From: Streptomyces sp. P3
Lineage (GTDB): Bacteria; Actinomycetota; Actinomycetes; Streptomycetales; Streptomycetaceae
Length of the DNA stretch: 64,000 nucleotides
Direction of reading: 5' to 3'
Assembly: GCA_016893485.2 (NCBI GenBank)
Contig: JAFEKX020000001.1
Location: forward strand, 1,798,001-1,862,000
The notes under the pieces were generated by a model. It saw only the letters and a list, made by a program, of their open reading frames with translations, was not told the DNA's origin and searched no databases. Numbering within the stretch: position 1 is the first letter of the stretch; the number at the start of each line of letters is the position of its first letter. The translations under genes were made by a program, and so were the position numbers. Below are positions 1 to 31,175 of the stretch, piece after piece.

Positions 1-1593
1 GGCGTCGTCATCGACCAGGCCGTCGACGGGCAGGACGCCGGTCGGCTGGCGCTCTGGCTCGGCGTCCTGGCCGTCATGTACGTGACGCTGTCGTGGAGTT
101 TCCGGCTCGGTGCCAAGGCCGGTGAGCGCGGGGCCGAAGAGGCCGCGCACACACTCCGGTTGGCGATCGTGGACCGGGTGCTCGACGCCCGCGGCGGCGC
201 CGAGAAGGGAAGGCTGCCCGGGGAACTCGCCAACGTCGCCACCGAGGACGCCAAGCGGGTCGGCGCGGTCAACATGGCGCTGATGAGCGGCATTTGGGCG
301 ATCTCCGGTGTCACCGTGGCCGCCGTCGCGCTGCTGCTGACGTCCGTGACCCTCGGGTTGATCGTGCTGCTGGGCACGCCCGTGCTGTTGTGGCTCGGGC
401 ATCTGCTGAGCAAGCCGCTGGAGCGGCGGAGCGAGGCCGAGCAGGACAAGGCCGCTCACGCGTCGGGCGTGGCCGCCGACCTGGTCGCCGGGCTGAGGGT
501 GCTGAAGGGGCTCGGCGCTCAGGACGCCGCCGTCGAGCGGTATCGCCGGACGAGTCGTGTCTCCCTTGCCGCGACGCTGCGTTCGGCGCGTGCCGAGTCC
601 TGGCAGACGGGGCTCGTGCTCGCGCTCACCGGCGGGTTCATCGCGCTGATCGCCCTCGTGGGCGGACGGCTCGCCCTCGACGGGTCCCTTACGTTGGGGC
701 AGTTGGTGTCGGCGGTGGGGCTCGCGCTGTTCCTGCTGGGGCCGTTGGAGACGTTCGCCTGGGTCAACGCCGAGCTGGCGCAGGGCCGCGCCTCGGCCGG
801 CGCGCGCGTCGCGGAGGTGCTGGCCACCGGGCACGCGGTGGTGGACGGCGACGACCCGGTCGCCGAGCCCGTGCGCGGGGAGCTGCGGCTGCGCGGCGTA
901 CGGCTCGGCGGGCTCGACGGCCTCGATCTCCACCTGCCCGCCGGGCAGTTGACCGGCATCGCGGTGACGGACCCGGCCGGTGCCGAGGCCCTGCTGCGAT
1001 GCCTCGGGCGGGAGACGGACCCCGAGTCGGGCTCGGTCGAGCTGGACGGCGTACCGCTGACTCGCCTCGATCCGGCGGGACTTCGGGCCGCCGTACTGGT
1101 CGCCGCCCGTGACGCGGCCCTGTTCGAGGGCTCGTTGGCCGCGAACGTGACGCCGGACGAGGAGTCCGAGAGTGGTACGGCGGACGGGGACCCCGATCTC
1201 CGTACCGAGCACGCCATGGCCGCCGCCCGTGCCGACGAGGTCGCCGACTCCCTGCCGCACGGCACCGCGACCGGTGTCGGCGAGGGCGGCCGGTCGCTGT
1301 CGGGCGGTCAGCGTCAACGCGTGCTGCTGGCACGGGCGTTGCGCGCCGGCCCGCCCGTCCTGGTCGTGCACGATCCGACCACCGCCGTCGACACGGTGAC
1401 CGAGGCCCGTATCGCGAGCGGACTGCGCGAGTTCCGGCAGGGGCGGACCACGATCGTGGTGACCAACAGCCCGGCCCTGCTCGCCGTCACCGACCACGTG
1501 ATCCTCCTCGACTCCGGCCGCGTCGGCGCGGAAGGCACCCACGCGGACCTCGTACGAACCGACGCGACCTACCGGACGGCGGTGCTGGCATGA
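1..1593 (+). CDS. ABC exporter half-transporter 1 (degenerate Walker A/B), 5' end outside window
   Basis: Half-size ABC exporter with a transmembrane domain followed by a nucleotide-binding domain. The frame is open from base 1, so the start lies upstream. Hydrophobic helices fill about 240-780. The ATPase domain keeps a canonical signature (LSGGQRQR, ~1297-1320), but its Walker A is replaced by GIAVTDPAGAEALL (~955-1000) and its Walker B reads VLVVHDP, without the usual D-E/D pair. The stop overlaps the start of the next half-transporter (ATGA at 1590), so the two are translationally coupled and very likely form a heterodimer. Placement beside a siderophore NRPS suggests export of the iron-free siderophore; this is inference. 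Unlike its neighbour, this gene shows no frameshift. Confidence 0.88.
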   Translation, partial: GVVIDQAVDGQDAGRLALWLGVLAVMYVTLSWSFRLGAKAGERGAEEAAHTLRLAIVDRVLDARGGAEKGRLPGELANVATEDAKRVGAVNMALMSGIWAISGVTVAAVALLLTSVTLGLIVLLGTPVLLWLGHLLSKPLERRSEAEQDKAAHASGVAADLVAGLRVLKGLGAQDAAVERYRRTSRVSLAATLRSARAESWQTGLVLALTGGFIALIALVGGRLALDGSLTLGQLVSAVGLALFLLGPLETFAWVNAELAQGRASAGARVAEVLATGHAVVDGDDPVAEPVRGELRLRGVRLGGLDGLDLHLPAGQLTGIAVTDPAGAEALLRCLGRETDPESGSVELDGVPLTRLDPAGLRAAVLVAARDAALFEGSLAANVTPDEESESGTADGDPDLRTEHAMAAARADEVADSLPHGTATGVGEGGRSLSGGQRQRVLLARALRAGPPVLVVHDPTTAVDTVTEARIASGLREFRQGRTTIVVTNSPALLAVTDHVILLDSGRVGAEGTHADLVRTDATYRTAVLA

Positions 1594-3415
1594 CGACGGG
1601 AGCCGAGGCAACAGGGGTCGAGGAGGTGGAGGCCGGTCACGTGGACACATTCCGCGCTCTCCTCCCCACCGCCACCCCCGCCCGCACCCGTGCCGCGGTC
1701 CGTCAACTCCTGCGCCCGCAGCGGGGCTGGCCGTCGCCGGGTTCGGGCTGATGGTGCTCGCCACGGCCGTCGGACTGCTCACCCAGCCGCTGCTGGGCCA
1801 CATCGTCGACGTCGTCACCGAGCACCGCTCCCCCGACGCGCTCACCTTCCCGGTGGTCGCGCTCGCCGGGGTGGCGGTGGTGCAGGGCGTGACCACCGCG
1901 CTCGGGATGTCGCTCATCTCCCGGCTCGGCGAGACCGCGCTCGCCCGGCTGCGCGAACTCTTCGTCGAGCGGGCCCTGTCGCTCCCCCTGGACCGGGTGG
2001 AGAAGGCCGGTTCCGGTGACCTCAACTCCCGTGTCACGCGGGACGTTTCGCGGGTCGCCGACGCCGTGCGCGGGCGCTGCCCGAGCTGGCGCGGTCCGCG
2101 CTGTCGATCGATGCTGACGCTGGGCGCGCTCGCCCTGCTCGACTGGCGGTTCCTGCTGGCCGCGCTGATCGCGGTGCCGGTGCAGGCGCACACCGCGCGC
2201 TGGTATGTCCGCAACGCCGTTCCCTGTACGCCAAGGAGCGCGTCGCCACCGGCGCTCAGCAGCAGCAGTTGCTGGACACGATCGGCGGGGCGCGGACGGT
2301 ACGGGCGTACCGCCTGCAGAGGAATCACAGCCGACGCGTCGCCGAACGCTCGCGCTCGGCGGTCGAACTGACCATGAGCGGGGTGCAGTTGATGCTGCGC
2401 TTCTACAGCCGGCTGCACATCGCCGAGTACCTGGGGCTGTCCGCCGTGCTGGTCACCGGGTTCCTGCTGGTGCGCGAGGGTTCCGCGTCGGTCGGTACGG
2501 CCACCGCGGCCGCGCTGTACTTCGCCAGTCTCTTCGGCCCGGTCAACACCGCGCTGGTGCTGCTCGACGACGCCCAGTCGGCAACGGCCGGGCTCGCACG
2601 GCTCGTTGGGGTCGTGGACGAACCCGCGCCCGTGGCCGGCGGCCGCGCGGACGACCGTACGACGGCGGGCGGTCCCCGTCCGTGACGCTGACCGGTGTCT
2701 CCCACGCGTATGTGCCGGGCCGCCCGGTGCTGCACGACGTCGACCTGGAGATCCGGCCCAAGGAGCGGGTGGCGTTGGTCGGTACGTCCGGTGCGGGCAA
2801 GACGACCCTCGCCAAGCTGGTCGCGGGGCTGCACCGCCCGCAGTCGGGCCGGATCGACGTCGGCGGCGCCGAACCGGACGAGGCCGGTCACCTGGTCGGG
2901 CTCGTCACCCAGGAGGTGCATGTCTTCGCGGGGCCGCTCGCGGACGATCTGCGGCTGGCCCGCCCGGGCGCGGACGTCGAGGAACTCCGGGAGGCGTTGG
3001 ACATGGTGGGCGCGCTCGGCTGGGTCGAGGCGTTGCCGGAAGGGCTCGACACGGTTGTCGGCGACGGCGGTCACCGGCTCACCGCGGACCGCGCGCAACA
3101 ACTGGCCCTCGCCCGGCTGCTGTTGGCCGATCCTCCCGTCGTCGTACTCGACGAAGCGACCGCGGAGGCCGGCAGTTCGGGGCGCGGCAGCTCGACGAGG
3201 CCGCCGAGCGGGCGCTGCGCGGGCGGACCGCGCTGGTCGTGGCGCACCGGCTCAGTCAGGCCGCCTCCGCGGACCGGGTGATCGTGCTGAGCCACGGCCG
3301 GGTCGTGGAGAACGGCACGCACGACGAACTCCTCACCGCCCAGGGCCAGTACGCCGCCCTGTGGCACGCCTGGTCCGGCAGCCGCTCCACCGAGGCCGCC
3401 CCCGACGCCCACTAG
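1590..3415 (+). CDS. ABC exporter half-transporter 2 (canonical Walker A/B, degenerate signature; frameshifted)
   Basis: Second half of the heterodimeric exporter. ATG at 1590 overlaps the previous stop. The protein must be read through about six frame changes (near 1731, 2073, 2108, 2217, 2675 and 3183); several are cured by adding one G or C to a run of four, for example near 2675 and 3183. Restored order: N-terminal tail, six-helix membrane domain (~1750-2600), ATPase domain. Walker A is GTSGAGKTT (~2782-2808) and Walker B is VVVLDEAT (~3138-3161). The ABC signature is degenerate (RLTADRAQQ instead of LSGGQ, ~3076-3102). With subunit 1, one ATP site is complete and the other is degenerate on both faces. 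Stop TAG at 3413. Confidence 0.82.
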
Positions 3416-3475
3416 CCCCCGGCGAAGACCTGTCACCCCCGCCGAACCCATCGCGACGAACAGAAGGATCATCCG

Positions 3476-4552
3476 ATGCCCCGCGCCACCAGAGCCTCCC
3501 GGCTGTCCGGCCTGCTCGCCTCCGTACTCCTGCTGGCCGTCACGGCGGTCGGTTGTGGTTCCTCCAACTCCGGCTCCACGTCGTCCGGTTCGGACACATC
3601 GGGGTCGAACTCGAAGGCCTCAGCGGACGCCTTCCCGGTGACGATCGCCCACAAGTTCGGCAGTACGACGATCAAGTCCGAGCCCAAGCGCATCGTCACC
3701 GTCGGCCTCACCGACCAGGACGCGGTCCTCGCCCTGGGCAAGGTGCCGGTCGGCACGACCGAGTGGCTCGGCGGCTACAAGGGCGCGATCGGCCCCTGGG
3801 CCAAGGACAAGCTGGGAAGTTCACCGGCGCCGACGGTCCTCAAGGACACCGGCACGGGCCCGCAGGTGGAGAAGATCGCCGCGCTGAAGCCCGACTTGAT
3901 CCTCGCGGTCTACTCGGGTCTGACGAAGGCGCAGTACCAGAGCCTGTCGCAGTTCGCACCGGTCGTCGCCCAGCCGAAGGCCTACAACGACTACGGCGTG
4001 CCGTGGCAGCAGCAGACCGAGGAGATCGGCAAGGCGATGGGCAAGGCCGACGGGGCCAGGACCCTGGTGTCGGGCGTCGAGGCCAAGTTCGCCGCGGCCA
4101 AGAAGGCCAACCCCGCGTTCGCCGGGGCGTCGGCCGTGATGGCGACCCCGTACGAGGGCGTCTTCGTCTACGGCAGCCAGGACCCGCGCTCGCGCCTCCT
4201 CTCCGACCTGGGCTTCTCGCTGCCGAAGGACCTCGACAAGGTCATCGGTGACACGTTCGGCGCGAACATCAGCAAGGAGCGCTACGACCTCCTCGACCAG
4301 AAGGTCGCCGTGTGGATCGTGCCGGACACCACGACGGCCGTCACCAAGCTGCACGGCGACAAGATCTACGGCGACCTGAACGTGGTGAAGCAGGGCCGCG
4401 AGGTCTTCATCAAGGAGTCCAGCGACTACGGCAACGCGGTATCCCTTTCCACGGTGTTGAGCATCCCCTACGTCCTGGACCGCATGGTGCCGCAGCTCGC
4501 GGCGGCGGTGGACGGCAAGACGTCGACGAAGGTGGAGCAGCCGGCTTCCTGA
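3476..4552 (+). CDS. Ferri-siderophore-binding lipoprotein (FepB/CchF-like periplasmic-binding protein)
   Basis: 358-residue substrate-binding protein of the iron-siderophore uptake class. The N-terminus has two Arg-rich turns, a hydrophobic stretch and the lipobox TAVGC (Cys27), followed by a Ser/Gly linker typical of membrane-anchored lipoproteins. The body begins with the FTIxHKFG-TTxIxxxPKRIVTVGxTDQDAxLALG pattern of type-III (helical-backbone) binding proteins. AGAAGG 10 nt upstream supports the ATG at 3476. It lies 60 nt after the exporter pair on the same strand and ends at a strong convergent hairpin. It should deliver the ferric siderophore to the permeases at 27.1-29.2 kb, so uptake genes are split either side of the NRPS. 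The frame is intact. Confidence 0.9.
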   Translation: MPRATRASRLSGLLASVLLLAVTAVGCGSSNSGSTSSGSDTSGSNSKASADAFPVTIAHKFGSTTIKSEPKRIVTVGLTDQDAVLALGKVPVGTTEWLGGYKGAIGPWAKDKLGSSPAPTVLKDTGTGPQVEKIAALKPDLILAVYSGLTKAQYQSLSQFAPVVAQPKAYNDYGVPWQQQTEEIGKAMGKADGARTLVSGVEAKFAAAKKANPAFAGASAVMATPYEGVFVYGSQDPRSRLLSDLGFSLPKDLDKVIGDTFGANISKERYDLLDQKVAVWIVPDTTTAVTKLHGDKIYGDLNVVKQGREVFIKESSDYGNAVSLSTVLSIPYVLDRMVPQLAAAVDGKTSTKVEQPAS

Positions 4553-4570
4553 CGCCGGGGAACGCGAAGG

Positions 4571-4601
4571 GGGCGGGTCCGAGGACATCTCGGACCCGCC
4601 C
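4571..4601. terminator. Bidirectional hairpin terminator between binding protein and MbtH gene
   Basis: Perfect 13-bp inverted repeat, GGGCGGGTCCGAG / CTCGGACCCGCCC, with a 5-nt loop (GACAT). It is followed on the plus strand by CTCCTTT. It separates the plus-strand lipoprotein gene (stop 4552) from the minus-strand mbtH-like gene (stop 4615), so it probably ends both transcripts. Confidence 0.8.
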
Positions 4602-4614
4602 TCCTTTCGTGTGC

Positions 4615-4818
4615 TCAGACCCCGTCGACCAGGCTCTTCGGCCTCATGTCCGTCCAGTTGGCCTCGATGTGGTCGAGGCACTCCTGCCGCGCGGCCGGTC
4701 CGTAGGCCACCGTCCAGCCCGCCGGTACGTCCACGAAGTCGGGCCACAGGCTGTGCTGACCCTCGTCGTTGACGAGAACGGAGTAGACGCCGTCGGGGTT
4801 CTCGAAGGGGTTGCTCAT
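4615..4818 (-). CDS. MbtH-like protein
   Basis: 67-residue MbtH-family protein, a small chaperone that binds and activates NRPS adenylation domains. The sequence starts [10 protein letters not shown] and carries the family signature: the [14 protein letters not shown] motif ([12 protein letters not shown]), the W-x-x-A/V-Y/F-G segment (GWTVAYGP) and the late C-L-x-x-I-E-x-x-W-T-D-M-R-P-x-S-L motif. An AAGGA lies about 8 nt before the ATG. It is 50 nt downstream of the NRPS stop on the same strand and is the last gene of that operon, so its partner is almost certainly that NRPS. The frame is intact. Confidence 0.95.
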   Translation of the reverse strand: MSNPFENPDGVYSVLVNDEGQHSLWPDFVDVPAGWTVAYGPAARQECLDHIEANWTDMRPKSLVDGV

Positions 4819-4868
4819 GTCGGGGGTTCCTTGCCTCTCTGATGCGGACGGGGGTAAGTGGGTCTGGG

Positions 4869-26879
<22,011 letters not shown>

Positions 26880-26940
26880 AGCTGCCCGTGCCTCCCCATG
26901 CGTGCGGAACGGCTCAGCGGAGCCGCGACCGCTCGCATAG

Positions 26941-26959
26941 TAAGGTAAGCATTGCCTTA
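26941..26959. promoter_or_regulatory. Iron box 1 (DmdR/IdeR operator) upstream of NRPS
   Basis: TAAGGTAAGCATTGCCTTA matches 17 of 19 positions of the IdeR/DmdR consensus TWAGGTWAGSCTWACCTWA. It lies 61 nt before the proposed NRPS GTG, where iron-bound repressor would block the NRPS-mbtH operon. Confidence 0.8.
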
Positions 26960-27002
26960 CTTGATAGACCTCCCCGGAACCACCGGCCCATGTCACAGTC
27001 AC

Positions 27003-27021
27003 TAAGGTTAAGCTCACCTAA
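27003..27021. promoter_or_regulatory. Iron box 2 (DmdR/IdeR operator) upstream of permease operon
   Basis: TAAGGTTAAGCTCACCTAA matches 17 of 19 consensus positions. It sits 85 nt before the permease GTG at 27107 and 43 nt from iron box 1, so the divergent NRPS and uptake operons each have their own operator. Confidence 0.82.
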
Positions 27022-27106
27022 GCTGCCGGCCCGGGCTGTCCTAAGGTCCGCCAACAGGGCTCCAAAGCACGGAAGATGACCCGGAACACGACATGGAGAC
27101 CGGCAC

Positions 27107-28132
27107 GTGGCTTCAGGCAGAAGGCTTCGCACCACGGTGCTGGTGACGGTGATCGTCGCCCTCCTCGTCCTGCTGTCCCTGCTGTCGATCGCCCTCGGCG
27201 CGCTCAGCGTCCCGCTCGACCAGGTCGTCCGCTCGGTCCTCGGCCGTCCGCCCAGCCGCCTCGTCGACAACGTCATCTGGTCGGTGCGCGTGCCCCGCAC
27301 CCTGCTCGGTCTGACGACGGGGGCCGCGCTCGGTCTGTCCGGCGCGCTGATGCAGGCCCTGACCCGAAATCCCCTCGCCGACCCGGGAATTCTCGGGGTG
27401 AGCGCGGGGGCGTCCTTCGCGATCGTCATGGCGGTCGGGGTGTTCGGGGTGGTCTCGCTGTACGGCTATGTGTGGTTCGCGTTCGGCGGGGCGCTGGTCG
27501 CGAGCGTCGTGGTGTTCTTCCTGGGACGGATGGGCCGGTCGGGTGCCACGCCGGTCAAACTGGCGCTCGCCGGGGTCGCGATCACCTCGCTGCTCCAGTC
27601 GTTCACCAGCGCCGTCGTCCTCACCGACCAGGACGCGCTGGACCGTTACCGCTTCTGGTCGGCCGGCACCCTCGCCGATCAGGACACGGGCGAGCTGGTG
27701 CGCATCCTTCCGTTCCTCGTCGTGGGCGCGGTCCTGGCCCTGGCCAGCGCGCCCGCCCTCAACAGCATGGCCCTCGGCGACGACGTGGCCGCCTCGCTGG
27801 GACGGCGGTTGGGGCTGGTACGGCTCCAAGGGGTCACCGCCGTCGTGCTGTTGACCGGCGCGTCCGTCGCCGTCATCGGTCCGGTGGTCTTCCTCGGCCT
27901 GGTCGTCCCGCACATCGCGCGGGCCCTCGCGCAGTACGCCGGGATCGGCCCCGACTACCGCTGGCTGCTGCCCCTTTCGGCCGCGCTCGCACCTCTCCTG
28001 CTGCTGTCGGCCGACATCCTGGGCCGGATGGTGGACCGCCCGACGGAGATCCAGGCCGGTGTCCTCGTCGCCTTCCTCGGCGGCCCGTTCTTCATCGTCC
28101 TGGTCCGCCGCCGGAAGCTCGCGGAGGTATGA
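27107..28132 (+). CDS. FecCD-family iron-siderophore permease 1
   Basis: 341-residue integral membrane protein of the BtuC/FecCD family, which forms the channel of a ferric-siderophore ABC importer. Hydrophobic helices occur throughout. The family hallmarks are PLADPGILGVSAGASF (~residues 85-100), the VxLAGVAITSLLQSFTSAV segment, ALGDDVAASLGRRLG (ATPase-coupling region) and VGPVVFLGLVVPHIAR. GTG at 27107 is chosen because GGAGA lies 11 nt upstream and the frame is not longer in any useful way. The stop overlaps the ATG of permease 2 (ATGA at 28129). Expression should be iron-repressed through the box at 27003. The frame is intact. Confidence 0.92.
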   Translation: MASGRRLRTTVLVTVIVALLVLLSLLSIALGALSVPLDQVVRSVLGRPPSRLVDNVIWSVRVPRTLLGLTTGAALGLSGALMQALTRNPLADPGILGVSAGASFAIVMAVGVFGVVSLYGYVWFAFGGALVASVVVFFLGRMGRSGATPVKLALAGVAITSLLQSFTSAVVLTDQDALDRYRFWSAGTLADQDTGELVRILPFLVVGAVLALASAPALNSMALGDDVAASLGRRLGLVRLQGVTAVVLLTGASVAVIGPVVFLGLVVPHIARALAQYAGIGPDYRWLLPLSAALAPLLLLSADILGRMVDRPTEIQAGVLVAFLGGPFFIVLVRRRKLAEV

Positions 28133-29208
28133 GCGTGCCCACCCCGTCGCTCCCCCGCGCGCCGCCCTCGCCGACCGGCCGTTCCGGCTGACCGTGCCCC
28201 CGGTCTCCGGTGTCCTGCGTCCACGCCTGCTCCTCACGGGAGTTGGAGTCGCCCTCGGCGCGTTCCTGCTCTTCTGCTGGGGCCTGACCGTCGGCGACTA
28301 TCCCGTCGCCTTCACCGACGTGATCAGGGCCCTGTGGGGTTCGGGCGACGCGGGAACGGTCATCGTCGTCCAGGATCTACGGCTGCCGCGTGCCCTGGTC
28401 GGGCTGCTGGTCGGCGTCGCGTTCGGCGTCTCCGGGGCCGTGTTCCAGACGATGACCCGCAATCCGCTGGCCAGCCCCGACATGATCGGGCTCACCGAGG
28501 GCGCCGGAACTGCCGTGGTGGCGGCGGTCGTTCTGGGCTGGACCGGCGGACTCGGCCTGTCCACCCTGGGGTTGCTCGGCGCACTCACGACCGCGCTCCT
28601 CGTGTACGTGCTGGCATGGAAGGGCGGGGCCACCGGGTACCGCATCATCCTCGTCGGCATCGGGGTGTCCTGGATCTGCTCCAGCGCCACCAACTTCCTT
28701 GTGGCGCGCGGCAATCGCTTCGAGGCGGAGGCGGCGCTCGGCTGGCTGGTCGGCAACCTCAACGGCCGGATCTGGAGCCAGGTGGACTCGCTGGCCATCG
28801 CCCTGGCCGTGCTGCTGCCGGTCACGCTGGGCATGGGCCGCTGGATGCGCACGCTGATGCTCGGCGACGACGTGGCCGCCGGGCTCGGCACCCCCGTCCA
28901 ACCCGTGCGGCTGGCGCTACTGTTGGCCGGGGTGGGCCTGGTCGCGTTCGGGACGGCGGCGGCCGGTCCGGTGGCGTTCGTCGCGCTGGCCTGTCCGCAG
29001 ATCGCCCAGCGGCTGGCGGGCACCTCGTCGCCGCCCCCGCTCGTCTCCGGTCTCACCGGCGCGCTCGTCGTCCTCGGCTCCGACCTCCCTCGCCCGCGAG
29101 GCGATCCCGGGGACGGAACTGCCGGTCGGGATCGTCACCGGCGCCCTGGGCGCGCCGGTCCTGCTGTGGCTGCTCATCCGCGCCAACCGCGCGGGCTCTG
29201 GAGGCTGA
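28129..29208 (+). CDS. FecCD-family iron-siderophore permease 2 (frameshifted)
   Basis: Second FecCD-type permease, partner of the preceding one. ATG at 28129 overlaps the previous TGA. The frame changes near 28155, inside a C-rich stretch, and again near 29087, where one surplus C (CTCCCTCG) shifts the last 40 residues. Restored C-terminus is [30 protein letters not shown], the standard FecCD ending. Hallmarks in between: [49 protein letters not shown] and [17 protein letters not shown]. The ATPase gene starts 4 nt after the stop, so the three genes form one uptake operon. Confidence 0.86.
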
Positions 29209-29212
29209 TCGC

Positions 29213-30091
29213 ATGTCGACCACTGACCCGCGCGCCCCGCGGACGTCCGAATCAACCGCCTCCGGGCCCGAGTTGCGGGCACGTGATCTTCATCTCGCCT
29301 ACGACGGCAAGGCCGTGGTCGAGAACCTGAACCTGACGGTGCCGACCGGCCGGATCACGGCGATCGTCGGCGCCAACGCCTGCGGGAAATCAACCCTGTT
29401 GCGGGCGCTGGCCCGGCTCCTGGCCCCGCGCGAGGGCGTGGTGGAGCTGGACGGTGTGGCGCTGCGGTCCGTGCCGACGCGTGAACTCGCCCGCAAACTC
29501 GGCATCTTGCCGCAGACGCCGGTAGCGCCGGAGGGGCTGACGGTCCTCGACCTGGTCGGCCGGGGCCGGTCCCCGCACCAGACCTGGTGGCGGCAGTGGT
29601 CGGCCGCCGACGAGGACGCCGTGAACGCGGCCCTTGAGGCGACCAGTCTGACCGACCTGGCCGAGCGCCCGGTCGACGAACTCTCCGGCGGCCAGCGGCA
29701 GCGCGCGTGGATCGCCATGGCCGTCGCGCAGGGCACCCCGGTCCTGCTCCTCGACGAGCCGACGACCTATCTCGACCTCGCCCACCAGATCGACGTGCTC
29801 GACCTGATCACCGACCTCAACCGGCGCGAGGGCCGTACCGTCGTGATGGTGCTGCACGACCTCAACCAGGCGTGCCGGTACGCCGATCACGTCATCGCGA
29901 TGAAGGGCGGCCGGATCGTCGCCGAGGGCGCGCCCTCCGACGTCGTGACCGAGGAGACCGTGGAGGACGTCTTCGACCTGCGCTGCCGGATCACCCCCGA
30001 CCCGGTGAGCGGCACGCCGCTGGTGATCCCGCTGGGGCGGCACCACCACGACGACAACTCCCGTACCGAGGACGCCGTTTCGACCCGCTGA
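29213..30091 (+). CDS. FecE-type iron-siderophore ABC importer ATPase
   Basis: 292-residue ATPase that energises siderophore import. Walker A is GANACGKST, signature [13 protein letters not shown], Walker [10 protein letters not shown] followed by YLDLAHQ, and the H-loop is [14 protein letters not shown]; all are intact. ATG at 29213 lies 4 nt after the permease 2 stop. The C-terminus has the typical FecE tail ([32 protein letters not shown]). Together with the two permeases and the lipoprotein at 3476 it makes a complete importer. Confidence 0.94.
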   Translation: MSTTDPRAPRTSESTASGPELRARDLHLAYDGKAVVENLNLTVPTGRITAIVGANACGKSTLLRALARLLAPREGVVELDGVALRSVPTRELARKLGILPQTPVAPEGLTVLDLVGRGRSPHQTWWRQWSAADEDAVNAALEATSLTDLAERPVDELSGGQRQRAWIAMAVAQGTPVLLLDEPTTYLDLAHQIDVLDLITDLNRREGRTVVMVLHDLNQACRYADHVIAMKGGRIVAEGAPSDVVTEETVEDVFDLRCRITPDPVSGTPLVIPLGRHHHDDNSRTEDAVSTR

Positions 30092-30117
30092 GGCCCCCGC
30101 CGGTGCGGGCAGGGGCC
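30092..30117. terminator. Possible imperfect hairpin between FecE-type gene and formyltransferase
   Basis: Between the convergent stops at 30091 and 30139 the sequence has GGCC-CCCGC ... GCGGG-(CAGG)-GGCC, an imperfect GC-rich stem that starts directly after the ATPase stop. It is a plausible terminator, but the stem is bulged and there is no T-tract. Confidence 0.35.
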
Positions 30118-30138
30118 CGGTCGTCCGGAAGCGGGGCG

Positions 30139-31092
30139 TCAGGGCCGGGACGTCAAGTACCCGCCCATGGTGCGGAAGTAGTCGCCGGCCGCGTGCTCCG
30201 TGCCGTCGTCCGTGCGCACCCGGCGCACCAACAGCCCACGGCTGCGCCCCGTATGGGCCTCCGGGCCCGCCACGACGACCACGCCGTCGCCCTCACGGAT
30301 GAAGATCCGGCCCGGGGTGCCGCCGTAGCGTCCCTCCGAGACGGCCGCCGAGACGATCCTGAGCCGTTCTCCGCGGTGGAAGGCGTAGGCGTTCGGGTAC
30401 GGGTCCGACTGGGCCCGCACGAGGCGCTCCAGGCGTTCCGCCGGCCAACTCCAGTCGATACGGCTGTCCTCGGCCGACCGCTTGTGGAAGAAGCTGGCGC
30501 GGCTGCGGTCCTGCGGCACCCACTGGCCCGCGTCGCGGCCGGAGGCGATCAGGTCGAGCGACTCGCGCACGATCGGCGCGATGAGGTCGACGGTCCGGTG
30601 GAACAGGTCGGTCGCCGTGTCGGTGGGCCCGACCGGCACCGAGCGCTGGATCAGGACGTCCCCGGCGTCGAGTTCGCCGTTCATGCGGTGCGCGGTGACG
30701 CCGACGCGCGGCTCGCCGTTGATGAGCGCCCAGATGATCGGCGAGAAGCCCGCGTACGACGGCAGCAGCGAGTCGTGGACGTTGAGGGTGCCGTGCGGCG
30801 GGAGGTCGAACAGCTCGGGAGGCAGCCAGGTCCGCCAGTTGTTGGCGACGATGATGTCCGGCCGTGCTTCCCTTACGGCATCGAGGAGTTCGGCGTCGTC
30901 GGGACGGTTGCGCAGCAGGACGGGGACGTCGTTCTTCTCGGCGAGTTCGGCGACGCTGTCGTCCCAGATCTTCTCGTAGGCATGCTCGCTTTTCGGGTGG
31001 GTGACGACGAGAACGACCTCGTGGTCGGAGTCCAGCAACGCCTGCAGCGTGCGGTGACCCCAGGTCTGATAGCCGAGCATGACGACCCGCAT
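30139..31092 (-). CDS. N5-hydroxyornithine formyltransferase (CchA-like)
   Basis: 317-residue formyltransferase of the methionyl-tRNA formyltransferase fold. In this setting it should transfer formyl from N10-formyl-tetrahydrofolate to N5-hydroxyornithine, creating one hydroxamate. The start MRVVMLGYQTWGHR is typical of siderophore members. The catalytic Asn-His region reads LNVHDSLLPSYAGFSPIIWALINGE and AHRMNGELDAGDVL follows. Start at 31092 rather than 31110, because the longer version begins inside the ribosome-binding site (GGGAAGG). It is divergent from the ornithine monooxygenase, with an iron box between them. A C-terminal OB-like domain follows the catalytic domain, as in the CchA type. 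The frame is intact. Confidence 0.9.
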   Translation of the reverse strand: MRVVMLGYQTWGHRTLQALLDSDHEVVLVVTHPKSEHAYEKIWDDSVAELAEKNDVPVLLRNRPDDAELLDAVREARPDIIVANNWRTWLPPELFDLPPHGTLNVHDSLLPSYAGFSPIIWALINGEPRVGVTAHRMNGELDAGDVLIQRSVPVGPTDTATDLFHRTVDLIAPIVRESLDLIASGRDAGQWVPQDRSRASFFHKRSAEDSRIDWSWPAERLERLVRAQSDPYPNAYAFHRGERLRIVSAAVSEGRYGGTPGRIFIREGDGVVVVAGPEAHTGRSRGLLVRRVRTDDGTEHAAGDYFRTMGGYLTSRP

Positions 31093-31120
31093 GACGGTCC
31101 TTCCCTTCAACGACTCATTG

Positions 31121-31139
31121 CAAGGTAAGGCTTACCTTA
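31121..31139. promoter_or_regulatory. Iron box 3 between formyltransferase and monooxygenase
   Basis: CAAGGTAAGGCTTACCTTA matches 18 of 19 consensus positions, the best in the window. It lies 28 nt from the formyltransferase ATG and 36 nt from the monooxygenase GTG, so one operator can control both divergent tailoring genes. Confidence 0.87.
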
Positions 31140-31175
31140 TCTAGCATTGGGCTGCCTGAGGGAGGCGATGCCACG

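Noticed and set aside
1590..3415. Exporter subunit 2 as a pseudogene
   Set aside because: Its frame changes are mostly single-base shifts of the same kind as those in housekeeping genes, and all key ATPase motifs of the subunit are intact after repair.
26880..27017. NRPS start at 27017
   Set aside because: The added peptide would be encoded across both iron boxes and has no NRPS-like sequence.
31093..31110. Formyltransferase start at 31110
   Set aside because: The longer form begins within the GGGAAGG ribosome-binding site.
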